A DNA stretch of 64,000 nucleotides from Sphingobacterium sp. UGAL515B_05 (GCF_033097525.1 NZ_CP109907.1:2046001-2110000), one strand, 5' to 3'. Shown: positions 1 to 9,003, counted from the stretch's first letter. The notes: generated from the sequence alone by a model not told the origin. Numbers and translations: made by a program.

Positions 1-31
1 TATCTCTCCAAAGAAGAAAGCAAGTGTTGTG

Positions 32-1069
32 CTAGAAAGCAGCAATAATTTTTTGTAATTCGGCATTGCCATGGTTTGCTAGTGTGGCTTGATCTAAATG
101 ATAAAAAATAATCCGATGTTCTTTTCCTTTCAGTTCTCCCTTCAAAAATTTTGCCGTTTGTAAAAGATCTTCCTGATTTATGGACTCAAAACGGATAACA
201 TCGTCCTTTTTGAGGTTGGCTTTGGGAAGATCTCTTGTTAAAATATAGAGATTTGTGTTAGGGTTATGTGTGAATAGGGCGCTGTCTTTGATATCTTCTT
301 CATTGATATGTTTTGAAATACCGATGTAATTATTGTTTCTAAAAACGACAAACCATTGAAATAAGGGCAAGGCAATATCCATCTCCATAGGATAGTTGCG
401 GAGTGTTCCGCTGAGGTACGTTTTGAGGTCCTGTTGGTTTAAAATGGAATTCTGTGTTCCAAATTGCCTCAGATTTCCCATGTTATAACACATCAACATC
501 GCCTTCTTTACAGGAGGGATTCCACTTGTGACGATATTCTTAACCTGATGCAATCTTAAGGTTGAACTGACTAGGATGTCTTTTAGTGCCGGTAATTCCT
601 GTAAGTAAGTGAGTAAATAAAAGAATTTGTCTCGCGAAGTTTTTGTCCAATCGCAGTCCAATTGAAGTTCCGTGAAATTTTCTTTTCCTGCCTGTTGTAT
701 TTTGGCTGTAACAAATGGTACAATTTTATTGGCCAATCCACGAATCTGTAGGCTGTCCATTTCTGCAAAAACACGATGATTGACAAACACAACGGGGATT
801 AACTGTTGCTCTTTTGGTACAGGTTGTGTAAATGTAACAGGACTAATAGGGACGGCCTGTACGCCGGATGCATCGAAATCAATATCCATTATTCGCACAT
901 ACAGAGATTTTGTATTGATTTCTTTTAAAGCACGACTTTCTACTGTATCCAACTGGAATACTGTCTTCCAAAAGTAGAAGCCTGTTTCATGCTTTGTTTT
1001 ACTGCAGGAGCCTAAAAAAAGTAGAGATAGTGGTATAAGAATTAAAAATAGTTGTGTTTTACGCAGCAT
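32..1069 (-). CDS. Putative lipoprotein resembling DUF3142 (TIM-barrel-like)
   Basis: From the ATG at 1069 the protein begins with basic residues, a hydrophobic stretch and the lipobox-like LGSC, so it is probably a lipoprotein of about 345 residues. The frame extends 10 codons further upstream to 1099, but that would bury the signal peptide, so the inner ATG is preferred. The middle carries a strand-like segment ELQLDCDW followed by a helix and a later LRLHQ segment, which recalls the barrel of DUF3142 proteins; this is a resemblance by eye. Biochemical function is unknown. It is divergent from the AsmA-like gene, with a perfect inverted repeat between the two. Confidence 0.6.
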   Translation of the reverse strand: MLRKTQLFLILIPLSLLFLGSCSKTKHETGFYFWKTVFQLDTVESRALKEINTKSLYVRIMDIDFDASGVQAVPISPVTFTQPVPKEQQLIPVVFVNHRVFAEMDSLQIRGLANKIVPFVTAKIQQAGKENFTELQLDCDWTKTSRDKFFYLLTYLQELPALKDILVSSTLRLHQVKNIVTSGIPPVKKAMLMCYNMGNLRQFGTQNSILNQQDLKTYLSGTLRNYPMEMDIALPLFQWFVVFRNNNYIGISKHINEEDIKDSALFTHNPNTNLYILTRDLPKANLKKDDVIRFESINQEDLLQTAKFLKGELKGKEHRIIFYHLDQATLANHGNAELQKIIAAF

Positions 1070-1092
1070 ATTCGCTTTATTTAGTCGTAATT

Positions 1093-1119
1093 CAAACAAA
1101 ATGGGTTTAATTTTGTTTG
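1093..1119. promoter_or_regulatory. Inverted repeat in divergent promoter region
   Basis: A perfect 10-bp inverted repeat, CAAACAAAAT and ATTTTGTTTG, separated by 7 nt, lies between the two divergent start codons. The right half overlaps TAATTTTG (1108-1115), which fits the Bacteroidota -7 consensus TAnnTTTG for the rightward gene, although no TTG sits about 20 nt upstream. It could be an operator, or a weak hairpin. Confidence 0.4.
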
Positions 1120-1164
1120 TTATTCAATAAAATAAAGACGAAATTACAAAGAGATTGTGACTTT

Positions 1165-3060
1165 ATGAAGCCTATTTTCAAATGGATTCTTGGTATTATA
1201 GCATTTATCCTGTTAGCATTGGCTGGCGGGATTTGGTATTTTAGTAATAAATGGAAGCCATTGTTGGACACCAAAATCAAACAGCTGGTATCACAGGCAA
1301 CAGATGGTCTGTACTCGATTCACTACGATGATATTCACGTCAATTTAATTCTTGGAAATGTAACAATAGATAATTTACATCTCATTCCAGATAGCACAGT
1401 TTATAAAAAATTAGCACAGGCCAGAAAAGCACCGGACAATCGCTTTGAAATTGGGGTTAATAAGCTAAAGATAAAAAGCTTCGGGATTCGAAGAGTCCTG
1501 ATGGATAAGGAACTTTTTTTACATGATATCACGGTTGAAACCCCAACCATTCATATCATCAATGAGGTACATAGTTATAACGATACGGTGAGTCGTGGAC
1601 CTAAAAAGCCCTTGTATGAGAAGATCAAAGACAATCTTAAAAAAATCCAGGTACGCGCTGTTAACCTCAATGATATTGATTTCAAATATACGCAGGTTCA
1701 AAAAGGCGTTTATCAAGATTTCGAGATCAAAAAAGTTAAGGTAAGGATAGATGATGTTTTGATTGATTCGACCTCAGAACAGGACCGGCAACGATTCTAT
1801 CATAGTAAAATGGTTGATATTGAAGTTCCTGGTTTTACGTATAAAACTCCGGATGGATTTTATAAAGTGAACTTCGATCAGTTGAAAATTAATAGTAAAA
1901 GTCGCAACGTTCTGTTGACGAAAGTCGCTTATCAGCCAACATTGAATAAAGCTGCCTATTATCGGAAAAAGGGTGAAGGCGGAAGTTATATGGTGTTAAA
2001 AATGGATACCCTTCTCCTGACAGGGTTCAATTTCGCAGAACTTTCCCGCGATAAAAAAATATATGCACAAAACGCGCGTCTAAAAAATGGGACACTTTCA
2101 ATCTATAGTGATAAGCATTATAAGAGTGCGCCCAGCAGCCAAATTGGAAATGCTCCGCATATGAAGTTGATGAAAATGTCAACCCGGATGGGGATTGATT
2201 CGTTGATTTTGGATAATATCGGCATTTCGTATTCAGAAATGAGCGATGAATATAGCCAGATTGGAACGATTACGTTCGACCATACTTATGGGACAATATT
2301 GAACGTTACGAATGACTCCACAAAGCTGCAAAAACAGAAGCTGATGCGAGCAAATTTGAGCAGCAATTTTATGAATGTGGGAAAGCTATCGACCAACTTC
2401 GTCTTTGACATGACTTCCAAAGTTGGGGCATACACGTATAAAGGGACGCTTGGGAAAATGGATTTGACTGTTGTCAATAAGATGATTCGCCCATTGTTGA
2501 ATGTCGAAGTCAAATCGGGAAATCTCAGTCAGATCAGCTTTGATATCTGGGCCAATGATTATCGCAGCAAAGGAACCTTCAAAATGGACTATGATGACCT
2601 TAAGGTCAATATGCTCACAGAGCCTGGCGAAGATGGGCGGCGCGAAAAGAAGGGACTGCTTTCCTTTATGATTAATCAGGTCTTATTTAATCCAGGTAAT
2701 CCCGATTTATATGGTAAATATACGGTAGGGCATATTAATAAGCATCGAGATCCCAATCATCCATTTTTTAAAGCGTTGTGGCAGACCCTATTGGTTGGAA
2801 TTAAACAATGTGTGGGGCTTGGTCCAGAACGTGAAGCTAAGTTGATGAATACAGCAGGAAAGGTTGAAAAGGTCGTTAGTGGTGTAAGTAAGGCTAAGAA
2901 AATGATTTCAAGTATATTTAAAAAGCATAAAACTCCCGAAGAGTTATTGAAGGAAGAAAAAGAAGACGAGGCCAAAGAGGCGGCAAAGATTGAGGAAAAA
3001 AGAAAACGCGACCGAGAGAAGGCTGAAAAGGAACTTGAAAAAGAAGGGCCGGGTAATTGA
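1165..3060 (+). CDS. AsmA-like membrane-anchored protein
   Basis: The protein has about 631 residues from the ATG at 1165; an in-frame TTG at 1117 would add 16 residues ahead of the membrane helix and would overlap the inverted repeat, so it is not chosen. A single N-terminal membrane helix (IFKWILGIIAFILLALAGGIWYF, split here as IFKWILGII and AFILLALAGG) is followed by a long strand-rich region with repeated amphipathic segments, as in AsmA/DUF748-type proteins associated with the envelope. The last 60 residues are almost all Glu, Lys and Arg and are probably a coiled or disordered tail. The family assignment is by general appearance, not by a diagnostic motif. Confidence 0.5.
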   Translation: MKPIFKWILGIIAFILLALAGGIWYFSNKWKPLLDTKIKQLVSQATDGLYSIHYDDIHVNLILGNVTIDNLHLIPDSTVYKKLAQARKAPDNRFEIGVNKLKIKSFGIRRVLMDKELFLHDITVETPTIHIINEVHSYNDTVSRGPKKPLYEKIKDNLKKIQVRAVNLNDIDFKYTQVQKGVYQDFEIKKVKVRIDDVLIDSTSEQDRQRFYHSKMVDIEVPGFTYKTPDGFYKVNFDQLKINSKSRNVLLTKVAYQPTLNKAAYYRKKGEGGSYMVLKMDTLLLTGFNFAELSRDKKIYAQNARLKNGTLSIYSDKHYKSAPSSQIGNAPHMKLMKMSTRMGIDSLILDNIGISYSEMSDEYSQIGTITFDHTYGTILNVTNDSTKLQKQKLMRANLSSNFMNVGKLSTNFVFDMTSKVGAYTYKGTLGKMDLTVVNKMIRPLLNVEVKSGNLSQISFDIWANDYRSKGTFKMDYDDLKVNMLTEPGEDGRREKKGLLSFMINQVLFNPGNPDLYGKYTVGHINKHRDPNHPFFKALWQTLLVGIKQCVGLGPEREAKLMNTAGKVEKVVSGVSKAKKMISSIFKKHKTPEELLKEEKEDEAKEAAKIEEKRKRDREKAEKELEKEGPGN

Positions 3061-3226
3061 TCATCGGTTTCACGTGGAAAGGTTCCCGAAGAGATACATT
3101 TGGCATGGTTTGAAGGATATTTATAGCGAGGTATTGTAATCCTATTTTCACGACGAGAAAAGAAGGATTATAGTGCTGGTTTGTTAATCAGTTTTTAGCG
3201 CGCTATGAAATGCATAAAAGATGAAT

Positions 3227-3257
3227 TTGCATTTATTGGCAGATTTATCTTAGTTTG
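3227..3257 (+). promoter_or_regulatory. Promoter of trkH, abutting the start codon
   Basis: TTG at 3227-3229, a 20-nt spacer and TTAGTTTG at 3250-3257 match the Bacteroidota -33/-7 arrangement with one mismatch in the -7 box. Only 7 nt separate the -7 box from the trkH ATG, so transcription would start at or next to the start codon. The core ATTTATCTTAGTTTG is shared with three other promoters in the window. Confidence 0.55.
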
Positions 3258-3264
3258 AGGTATC

Positions 3265-5055
3265 ATGATAGAGTCGATTTTAAGTTTTATCCGATTTGTT
3301 TTCAAATATAAAAATGGTCTTGTGGACAAGATCATGTTCTATGTGAGCATGATTTGTGCTGCAATAGTCATCTTTAATGTGGGGTATGTCACAGATCCAA
3401 GTCTGGGCGAGATGCTGGGCAAAACCATTCATTATCTTTTTTTTGTGCTCTTTTTCATGATTGCTCTACGCGAATCGTCCTCTATTTATGCGCTTCGGAA
3501 AATTGCTGTGGAGCATTATTCGGGATTAGTCATTCTTTCTTATTTCATATTTATTCTAGTCGCACGTTTTGCTGGTTTAGACGCTCTATCTGTGTTTTCC
3601 AGAGAACAGTGGATTTATTTGGGAATCTATTTAATTTTCATTGCCGAACTGTCCAAAAGCACACTTTTCTTTGACAATTTTTATTTTAATCCAACCATAT
3701 TATTTGTCATCAGCTTCTTGGTGCTTATCTTAATTGGAACAGTACTGCTCATGCTGCCGCGGACAACGGTAGAGGCACCATTGAGCTTTGTTGATGCATT
3801 ATTTATGGCAACAAGTGCTGTTTGTATCACAGGCTTGTCTGTTGCTGATATTTCAACCAATTTTAGCATGTTCGGACAAACCGTGGTCATTGTTTTGATA
3901 CAGGTTGGCGGATTGGGTATTATGACATTTACAGGTTTTTTTGGCTATTTTTTCTCTGGCGGATTTTCTTTTAAGAATCAATTGATGTTTGGTGAAATTC
4001 TTGGTGAAAATAAAGTAGCCTCTGTCATTAAAACTCTATTGACGATGATATTTATTACGCTGCTGTTTGAATTTTTGGGAGCTATACTGATCTTTAGTAC
4101 CTTAGAAAGGGCTAATTTCCCAAATTTAGGGAGCATGGTTTTCTTTTCGATCTTTCATTCTATTTCTTCATTCTGTAATGCTGGATTTTCGATCTTATCT
4201 GGGGGTATTACCAATGAAGCCTATAAATTCAATTACCCATTCCAGTTGGCGTTATCTTCGCTTTTCATTCTTGGTGGTTTGGGTTTTGGAATTGTGTTGA
4301 ATTTCTACACCTATATTAAAGAATCCATATTGCTTTATTACCACCGATGGATCACAAAGAAAAACTATAAGCATAAAGCATGGAGTTTTAGCTTTAATTC
4401 TAAATTGGTGCTGGCTTGTAATGCGATTATTATTGTAGGTGCAACATTGTTTTTCTACTTTTTGGAGCGGGGGAACACTCTTTCGCTTGAAAGAGGAATC
4501 GATGGAGAATGGGCAACTTCCTTCTTTATGGCCAATGCAGCGCGTTCAGCAGGTTACAATAGTGTCGATTTGAGTTTTGTCGGGCCACCAACAGTTTTTT
4601 TGATTATGATTCTGATGTGGGTCGGGGCTTCTCCCGGATCTACTGGTGGTGGTGTTAAGGTAACTACCGTTGCTGTTTCGCTGTTGAATATTGTTTCTCT
4701 GGCTAAGGGAAAAGAATATATTGAGATTTTTAAAAGGAGGATAGCCGGCGAATCTGTTAACAAGGCTTTTGCTATTATTCTGTTGTCGCTATTCGTCGTT
4801 GGATTCAGTTTTTTTGTGCTCATTTTTACAGATCCCGATAAGAGTATGAAAGCACTCCTCTTTGAATCGCTATCAGCTTATACAACATGTGGGTTAAGTT
4901 TGGGGATTACACCATCACTCAGTATGGGCGGAAAATTGATTATTGCCTTAACAATGCTCGTCGGGCGTGTAGGGATGTTAACGCTGTTGGTTGCTTTTAT
5001 TAAAAATACGACACGGAGAAATATTGTATTTCCGGAAGAAAAAATCTTGTTTTAG
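3265..5055 (+). CDS. trkH: TrkH/KtrB-type potassium uptake channel subunit
   Basis: An integral membrane K+ (or Na+/K+) translocating subunit. The four pore-loop signatures are visible: TSAVCITGLS (about residue 195), FCNAGFSI (about 308), ARSAGYNS (about 425) and YTTCGLSLG (about 540), each with the filter glycine. The canonical core begins near residue 150. Before it lie roughly 145 residues with several additional membrane helices, giving 596 residues against about 450 for a minimal KtrB; long TrkH forms like this are known in Bacteroidota. The RCK partner TrkA follows 110 bp downstream with its own promoter-like sequence. The start follows a -7 box by only 7 nt. Confidence 0.93.
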   Translation: MIESILSFIRFVFKYKNGLVDKIMFYVSMICAAIVIFNVGYVTDPSLGEMLGKTIHYLFFVLFFMIALRESSSIYALRKIAVEHYSGLVILSYFIFILVARFAGLDALSVFSREQWIYLGIYLIFIAELSKSTLFFDNFYFNPTILFVISFLVLILIGTVLLMLPRTTVEAPLSFVDALFMATSAVCITGLSVADISTNFSMFGQTVVIVLIQVGGLGIMTFTGFFGYFFSGGFSFKNQLMFGEILGENKVASVIKTLLTMIFITLLFEFLGAILIFSTLERANFPNLGSMVFFSIFHSISSFCNAGFSILSGGITNEAYKFNYPFQLALSSLFILGGLGFGIVLNFYTYIKESILLYYHRWITKKNYKHKAWSFSFNSKLVLACNAIIIVGATLFFYFLERGNTLSLERGIDGEWATSFFMANAARSAGYNSVDLSFVGPPTVFLIMILMWVGASPGSTGGGVKVTTVAVSLLNIVSLAKGKEYIEIFKRRIAGESVNKAFAIILLSLFVVGFSFFVLIFTDPDKSMKALLFESLSAYTTCGLSLGITPSLSMGGKLIIALTMLVGRVGMLTLLVAFIKNTTRRNIVFPEEKILF

Positions 5056-5130
5056 GTATACCGGCGGGTGTTTTGACTACCTTTTGATGGCCTTATCACA
5101 GTATTGTGCGTATATAAATTGAAAGTGAGC

Positions 5131-5161
5131 TTGGAAATAAAAGTAAATTTATTTTAGTTTG
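5131..5161 (+). promoter_or_regulatory. Promoter of trkA, abutting the start codon
   Basis: TTG at 5131-5133, a 20-nt spacer and TTAGTTTG at 5154-5161. The trkA ATG begins only 4 nt after the -7 box. Geometry and the core ATTTATTTTAGTTTG match the trkH promoter, so trkA can probably be transcribed independently and possibly without a leader. Confidence 0.55.
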
Positions 5162-5165
5162 ATAT

Positions 5166-5852
5166 ATGAAGTATATTGTTTTAGGATTGGGGCATTTTGG
5201 ACGTTCTTTAGGGGTACATCTTACTGAGCTCGGACATGAAGTGATTGGGGCAGATCGAAATCTCAGCATCGTTGAACAACTGAAGGACAAGATAACACAT
5301 ACGGTATGCCTAGACACAACCGACCGAGAGGCGGTTTCTTCATTACCGCTGAAAGATGCACATGCTGTCATTGTGGCTATCGGAGAAGATGAAGGAGCTT
5401 CACTCATGACTGTGGCGCTCTTAAAACAGTTGAAAGTCAAACGGATCATTGGGCGTATCGTTTCAGATTTACAAAAAACGGTTCTGGAGGCAATGGAAAT
5501 CAACGAGTATATCATGCCCGAAGAAGAAGCTGCCGAACGGCTGGCCATGCGCTTGGACAATATTGATATTGTCGATTCGTTTAAGGTTTCGGATAAATAT
5601 TCCATTGTGGAGACTAAAGTGCCCGTTCGTTATGTAGGCATGACATTACGTGAAGCGAACCTGACCAATTTATACAAGGTTATCGTATTGACAACCGTGA
5701 AGATTACGGAAACGATAAAGGACGGTGTGACCAAAGAACAAAAGGAAGCTTCTGGAATTGCTGCCTCGGAAACGATTATGGAAGAAGGCGATATTTTGGT
5801 TGTTTTTGGAGAATTATCCAATATTAATAAGTTAATTCAAAAAGGAGAATAA
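5166..5852 (+). CDS. trkA: TrkA/KtrA-type RCK regulatory subunit
   Basis: A cytoplasmic nucleotide-binding regulator of the TrkH channel, 228 residues. The N-terminal RCK/Rossmann domain starts with YIVLGLGHFGRSLG, the glycine-rich GxGxxG-type dinucleotide loop, with the acidic residue after the second strand in GADR. Residues about 140-228 form an RCK_C (TrkA_C) domain: VETKVPVRYVGMTLREANL and the closing GDILVVFGE. This is a single-RCK protein like KtrA, not the double-RCK TrkA of enterobacteria. It is followed after 3 bp by the YbjQ-family gene, so the two are probably cotranscribed. Confidence 0.93.
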   Translation: MKYIVLGLGHFGRSLGVHLTELGHEVIGADRNLSIVEQLKDKITHTVCLDTTDREAVSSLPLKDAHAVIVAIGEDEGASLMTVALLKQLKVKRIIGRIVSDLQKTVLEAMEINEYIMPEEEAAERLAMRLDNIDIVDSFKVSDKYSIVETKVPVRYVGMTLREANLTNLYKVIVLTTVKITETIKDGVTKEQKEASGIAASETIMEEGDILVVFGELSNINKLIQKGE

Positions 5853-5855
5853 AAT

Positions 5856-6176
5856 ATGTTATTGACAACAACTGGTACTATTGAGGGGCATCAAATAGAA
5901 CGTTATTTGGGAATAGTCTCTTCTGAGGTGGTTTTGGGAGCGAATGCAATCAAGGATATGATGGCGGGTTTTCGTGATTTTTTTGGCGGAAGATCCAATT
6001 CTTATGAACGTGCATTCCAGGAAACCCGTGAAGCAGCGCTACGCGAACTTGAAGACCGCGCCCGCGCATTGGGGGCTGATGCTGTCGTTGGCGTCCGACT
6101 GGACTTTCAAACGGTAGGAACAGGGGGTATGATGATGGTAGGCGCAACGGGAACGGCCGTAAAAATGAGATCTTAA
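5856..6176 (+). CDS. YbjQ/UPF0145 family (DUF74) protein
   Basis: A 106-residue cytoplasmic protein of the YbjQ family, which forms pentameric rings and is labelled a putative heavy-metal-binding domain; its function is not established. Family features present are the opening TTTGTIEGHQIERYLGIV, the central GRSNSYERAFQETREAAL and the closing GADAVVGVRLDFQ. AAGGAG, 8 nt before the ATG, is one of the few good Shine-Dalgarno sequences here and supports this start. It follows trkA by 3 bp and is closed by a clear terminator, so it is the last gene of the potassium cluster. Confidence 0.85.
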   Translation: MLLTTTGTIEGHQIERYLGIVSSEVVLGANAIKDMMAGFRDFFGGRSNSYERAFQETREAALRELEDRARALGADAVVGVRLDFQTVGTGGMMMVGATGTAVKMRS

Positions 6177-6182
6177 TTACTT

Positions 6183-6210
6183 AAAGCCCTAAATAACATA
6201 GGGCTTTTTT
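6183..6210 (+). terminator. Rho-independent terminator after the ybjQ-like gene
   Basis: The 9-bp perfect stem AAAGCCCTA/TAGGGCTTT with a 7-nt loop is followed by a T run through 6210. It ends the trkA-ybjQ transcript. Confidence 0.85.
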
Positions 6211-6296
6211 AGTGCTTAAAAGATGTGACATGGATCGATCAGATGGAATACCTGTTATAAACTTTCCACTAACAGCAATCTGAGCGATAATTATAA

Positions 6297-6327
6297 TTGT
6301 ATATAAAAACAAATTTATCTAAGTTTG
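6297..6327 (+). promoter_or_regulatory. Promoter of the yfhO-like gene
   Basis: TTG at 6297-6299, a 20-nt spacer and a perfect -7 box TAAGTTTG at 6320-6327. The predicted leader is about 165 nt. Spacing and the core ATTTATCTAAGTTTG are identical to the fabD promoter. Confidence 0.65.
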
Positions 6328-6498
6328 GCTTTTAAGACTTTTAAACAACCTAAGAGGATAAATGAAATCATCGGAATTTATCAAAATCGTGTGTAATGCG
6401 TGCATAAATACAGCAAAAAGCCAGCTGTGAATGAACGATATAGCGTGAGTTGAATAAATGAGATAGCTTCATCACCTTTAAATGACAAATTTATACGG
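6328..6498 (+). other. Long leader of the yfhO-like gene with possible leader peptide
   Basis: Between the promoter and the yfhO-like ATG there is about 170 nt without a recognised gene. It contains an ORF of 22 codons (6362-6430, starting MKSSEFIKIV) preceded by AAGAGGA, a plausible Shine-Dalgarno site. A 6-codon ATG-to-TGA run (6482-6502) overlaps the yfhO-like start codon. Either could affect translation, but both could be chance. Confidence 0.3.
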
Positions 6499-8979
6499 AT
6501 GAAAAATTGGTTTAAAGCGAATTCGGCACATTTGATTGTTATAGCGATATTCATTGTGCTCGTGTTTTTTTATTTTACCCCTGTTTGGCAAGGAAAAACG
6601 CTTGCGCAGTCGGATGTGGTACAGGCGCAGGCAGCACAGAAGGAATTATTTGATTTTAAGGCAAAGGATGGCAAAGCCCCTTTATGGACCAACTCCATGT
6701 TTGGTGGAATGCCGACTTATCAAATTTGGCAGGAAAATGAAAATAACATTGGTACCTATTTCTTAAAAGCGGTTAAATTTGCTTTTCCAAGCCCAATGGA
6801 TACGGTGCTATTTTATTTGCTGGGGGCTTATTTTCTTTTTAGTGTCTTACGGATCAAACCCTGGCTTGCTGCGGTAGGTGCAATCGCCTTCGCTTTTACC
6901 TCGTATAATTTTATCTATATTGAGGCTGGGCACATTACCCGGGCAAATGCAATTGCATTTATTCCACCCGTTATTGCTGCGGTTATTATGTGTTATCGGG
7001 GAAGTAAATTGTGGGGGCCTGTGTTATTAGCCTTGTTTCTTTCGTTGGAAATTCGTGTAAATCACTTGCAAACAACCTATTACCTGTTGATAGTTCTGAT
7101 GGTATACGTGATTTTTACTTTCGTAGATGCAATTAAACAAAAACAATTAAAAGGTTTTTTTATTGCATCGGGTAGGCAGATTATCGCAGTGGTCATCGCT
7201 TTGATGGTAAATGCATCAATTTTATTACCAACTTGGGAATATAGTAAATTAAGTACGCGTGGACATGCCAATATTACGAAGGTTGATAATAACAACAGCA
7301 AAGAGAAAGGGCTTGATAAAGAATATGCCTATGAGTGGAGCCAAGGGATTGGTGAAACCATTACCTTTTTGATTCCAAATGCCTATGGTGGTTCAACTGG
7401 CGGACAATTGGACGAAAAATCACATGTCGCTAAATTCCTAATGGAACGGGGTGGGGCGTCGGAGATTCAAGCTGGTCAGATGGCACAAGGCATGCCAACC
7501 TATTGGGGCGACAAACGTTTCACTTCGGGACCATGGTATTTTGGGGCCGGAGTTTTCTTCCTATTTGTTTTAGGCCTTGTTATTGTCAAGGACCGCTTCA
7601 AGTGGTGGATTTTGGCAACAACCATTTTAGCATTGCTTTTGTCATTTGGAAAAAACTTTACACTTGTATCAGATCTGTTCTTTGACTATTTCCCAATGTA
7701 CAATAAGTTTAGGGCTGTTGAATCCATTCTTGTTTTGGTTTCCATTACAGTACCTATGATGGCAATTTTGGCTGTCAACGAGCTTTTGACACGGGCGAAG
7801 GAGATTCCAAACTTAGATAAAAAAGTGCTGTATACTTTTATTGGTGTCGGTGGCGTCTGTCTGCTTATTGGCGTGATGCCCGATCTCTTTTTAAGTTTTA
7901 GGAATGCGGAGCATAGCAATTTAGTAGCAACTTTTGAGCACCAGATAGGCGACAAGGCCTTTGCGACGGAGTTGGCAAACCAGTTGGTTCTGGATCGTAA
8001 AGATATCGCAAGCGAAGATGCCTATCGTTCCTTTGTCATCGTTCTACTAACTTTTGGATTTGTTTGGGTCTTTTTAAAGAAGAAACTGAGCGAAGGTGCA
8101 TTACTGGGAACATTGCTGGTCTTATTCTTGTTTGATTTATGGAGTGTAGATAAGCGCTTTTTGAATGACAAATCTTTTATGGAGAAAGGGGCTACAGCAC
8201 AGCAAGTATTCCAACAACGTGAAGTGGATCAATTGATCTTAATGGATAAAGATCCAAGCTACCGCGTACTAGACTTGACTTCGGACCCGTTTTCGGATGC
8301 CCGTCCATCCTACTTCCATAAATCCCTAGGAGGATACCATGCGGCAAAATTAATGCGCTTCCAGGAAATTTTGGAAAATCAATTTAATGGTGCCCTCAAT
8401 GAAGATGTGTTGGATATGTTTAATGTGCGTTACCTGATTACAACAGATCCTCAAAATCAATCACAGCGTATTGTGCGGAGAAGTACCGCGGCAGGAAATG
8501 CCTGGTTTGTGGATCGGGTAAGTTTTGTGAAAGGAAATGCCGAGGAGATGCAGGCTATCAGTTCGTTTGATCCGCATAAAGAAGCTTTTGTCAACCAGCA
8601 ATATCAAAATGAAGTAAAAGCGAAGACTTCGAATGCGTCTACATCAGGCGAGATTAAGTTGACATCTTACCATCCGGATAAAATGCAATATGAATATACG
8701 GCTGCCAATGATGCCTTTGCTGTGTTTTCTGAAGTATTTTATGATAAAGGATGGAAAGCCTATGTGGATGGAAAGGAAACGCCAATTATCCGTGCGGATT
8801 ATATCCTAAGAGCACTGCAGTTGCCAGCAGGTACACATAAGGTAGAATTTATCTTCGATCCTGAATCGCACAAAATGGGTAATCTATTGACTTTGATCTC
8901 CTCTATCATCCTCGTCGCAGGATTGGGAGCCGCTATATATTTCTCGTTTAAAAGAAATAAAAAAGAAACAGCGGCTTAA
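6499..8979 (+). CDS. YfhO family membrane protein (putative glycosyltransferase-like)
   Basis: A multi-pass membrane protein of 826 residues. It has an N-terminal helix, at least ten more hydrophobic segments up to about residue 550, a soluble region (about 560-790) and a final helix before a short basic tail. The first large loop contains SDVVQAQAAQKEL and WTNSMFGGMPTYQIW, typical of YfhO proteins and similar to the first loop of GT-C glycosyltransferases. The soluble part ends in FSEVFYDKGWKAYVDGKE, a characteristic YfhO stretch. In Bacillus, YfhO has been linked to lipoteichoic acid glycosylation; the substrate here is unknown. It is monocistronic, with its own promoter and a terminator overlapping its stop codon. 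Confidence 0.85.
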   Translation: MKNWFKANSAHLIVIAIFIVLVFFYFTPVWQGKTLAQSDVVQAQAAQKELFDFKAKDGKAPLWTNSMFGGMPTYQIWQENENNIGTYFLKAVKFAFPSPMDTVLFYLLGAYFLFSVLRIKPWLAAVGAIAFAFTSYNFIYIEAGHITRANAIAFIPPVIAAVIMCYRGSKLWGPVLLALFLSLEIRVNHLQTTYYLLIVLMVYVIFTFVDAIKQKQLKGFFIASGRQIIAVVIALMVNASILLPTWEYSKLSTRGHANITKVDNNNSKEKGLDKEYAYEWSQGIGETITFLIPNAYGGSTGGQLDEKSHVAKFLMERGGASEIQAGQMAQGMPTYWGDKRFTSGPWYFGAGVFFLFVLGLVIVKDRFKWWILATTILALLLSFGKNFTLVSDLFFDYFPMYNKFRAVESILVLVSITVPMMAILAVNELLTRAKEIPNLDKKVLYTFIGVGGVCLLIGVMPDLFLSFRNAEHSNLVATFEHQIGDKAFATELANQLVLDRKDIASEDAYRSFVIVLLTFGFVWVFLKKKLSEGALLGTLLVLFLFDLWSVDKRFLNDKSFMEKGATAQQVFQQREVDQLILMDKDPSYRVLDLTSDPFSDARPSYFHKSLGGYHAAKLMRFQEILENQFNGALNEDVLDMFNVRYLITTDPQNQSQRIVRRSTAAGNAWFVDRVSFVKGNAEEMQAISSFDPHKEAFVNQQYQNEVKAKTSNASTSGEIKLTSYHPDKMQYEYTAANDAFAVFSEVFYDKGWKAYVDGKETPIIRADYILRALQLPAGTHKVEFIFDPESHKMGNLLTLISSIILVAGLGAAIYFSFKRNKKETAA

Positions 8980-8992
8980 AGCTGTTTCTTTT
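8961..8992. terminator. Bidirectional terminator between the yfhO-like gene and rnhB
   Basis: The 12-bp perfect stem AAAAGAAACAGC/GCTGTTTCTTTT with an 8-nt loop spans the yfhO-like stop codon. A-rich sequence on the left and T-rich on the right allow it to act in both directions for the convergent pair. Confidence 0.7.
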
Positions 8993-9003
8993 CGAAGCAT
9001 TTT

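Noticed and set aside
3061..3226. Possible hairpin TTTTC/GAAAA near 3143 before trkH
   Set aside because: The stem is only five pairs and mostly A-T, so it is too weak to call a terminator.
5096..5605. 169-codon ORF antisense to trkA
   Set aside because: It is a shadow of trkA; the composition is serine-rich and no family features appear.
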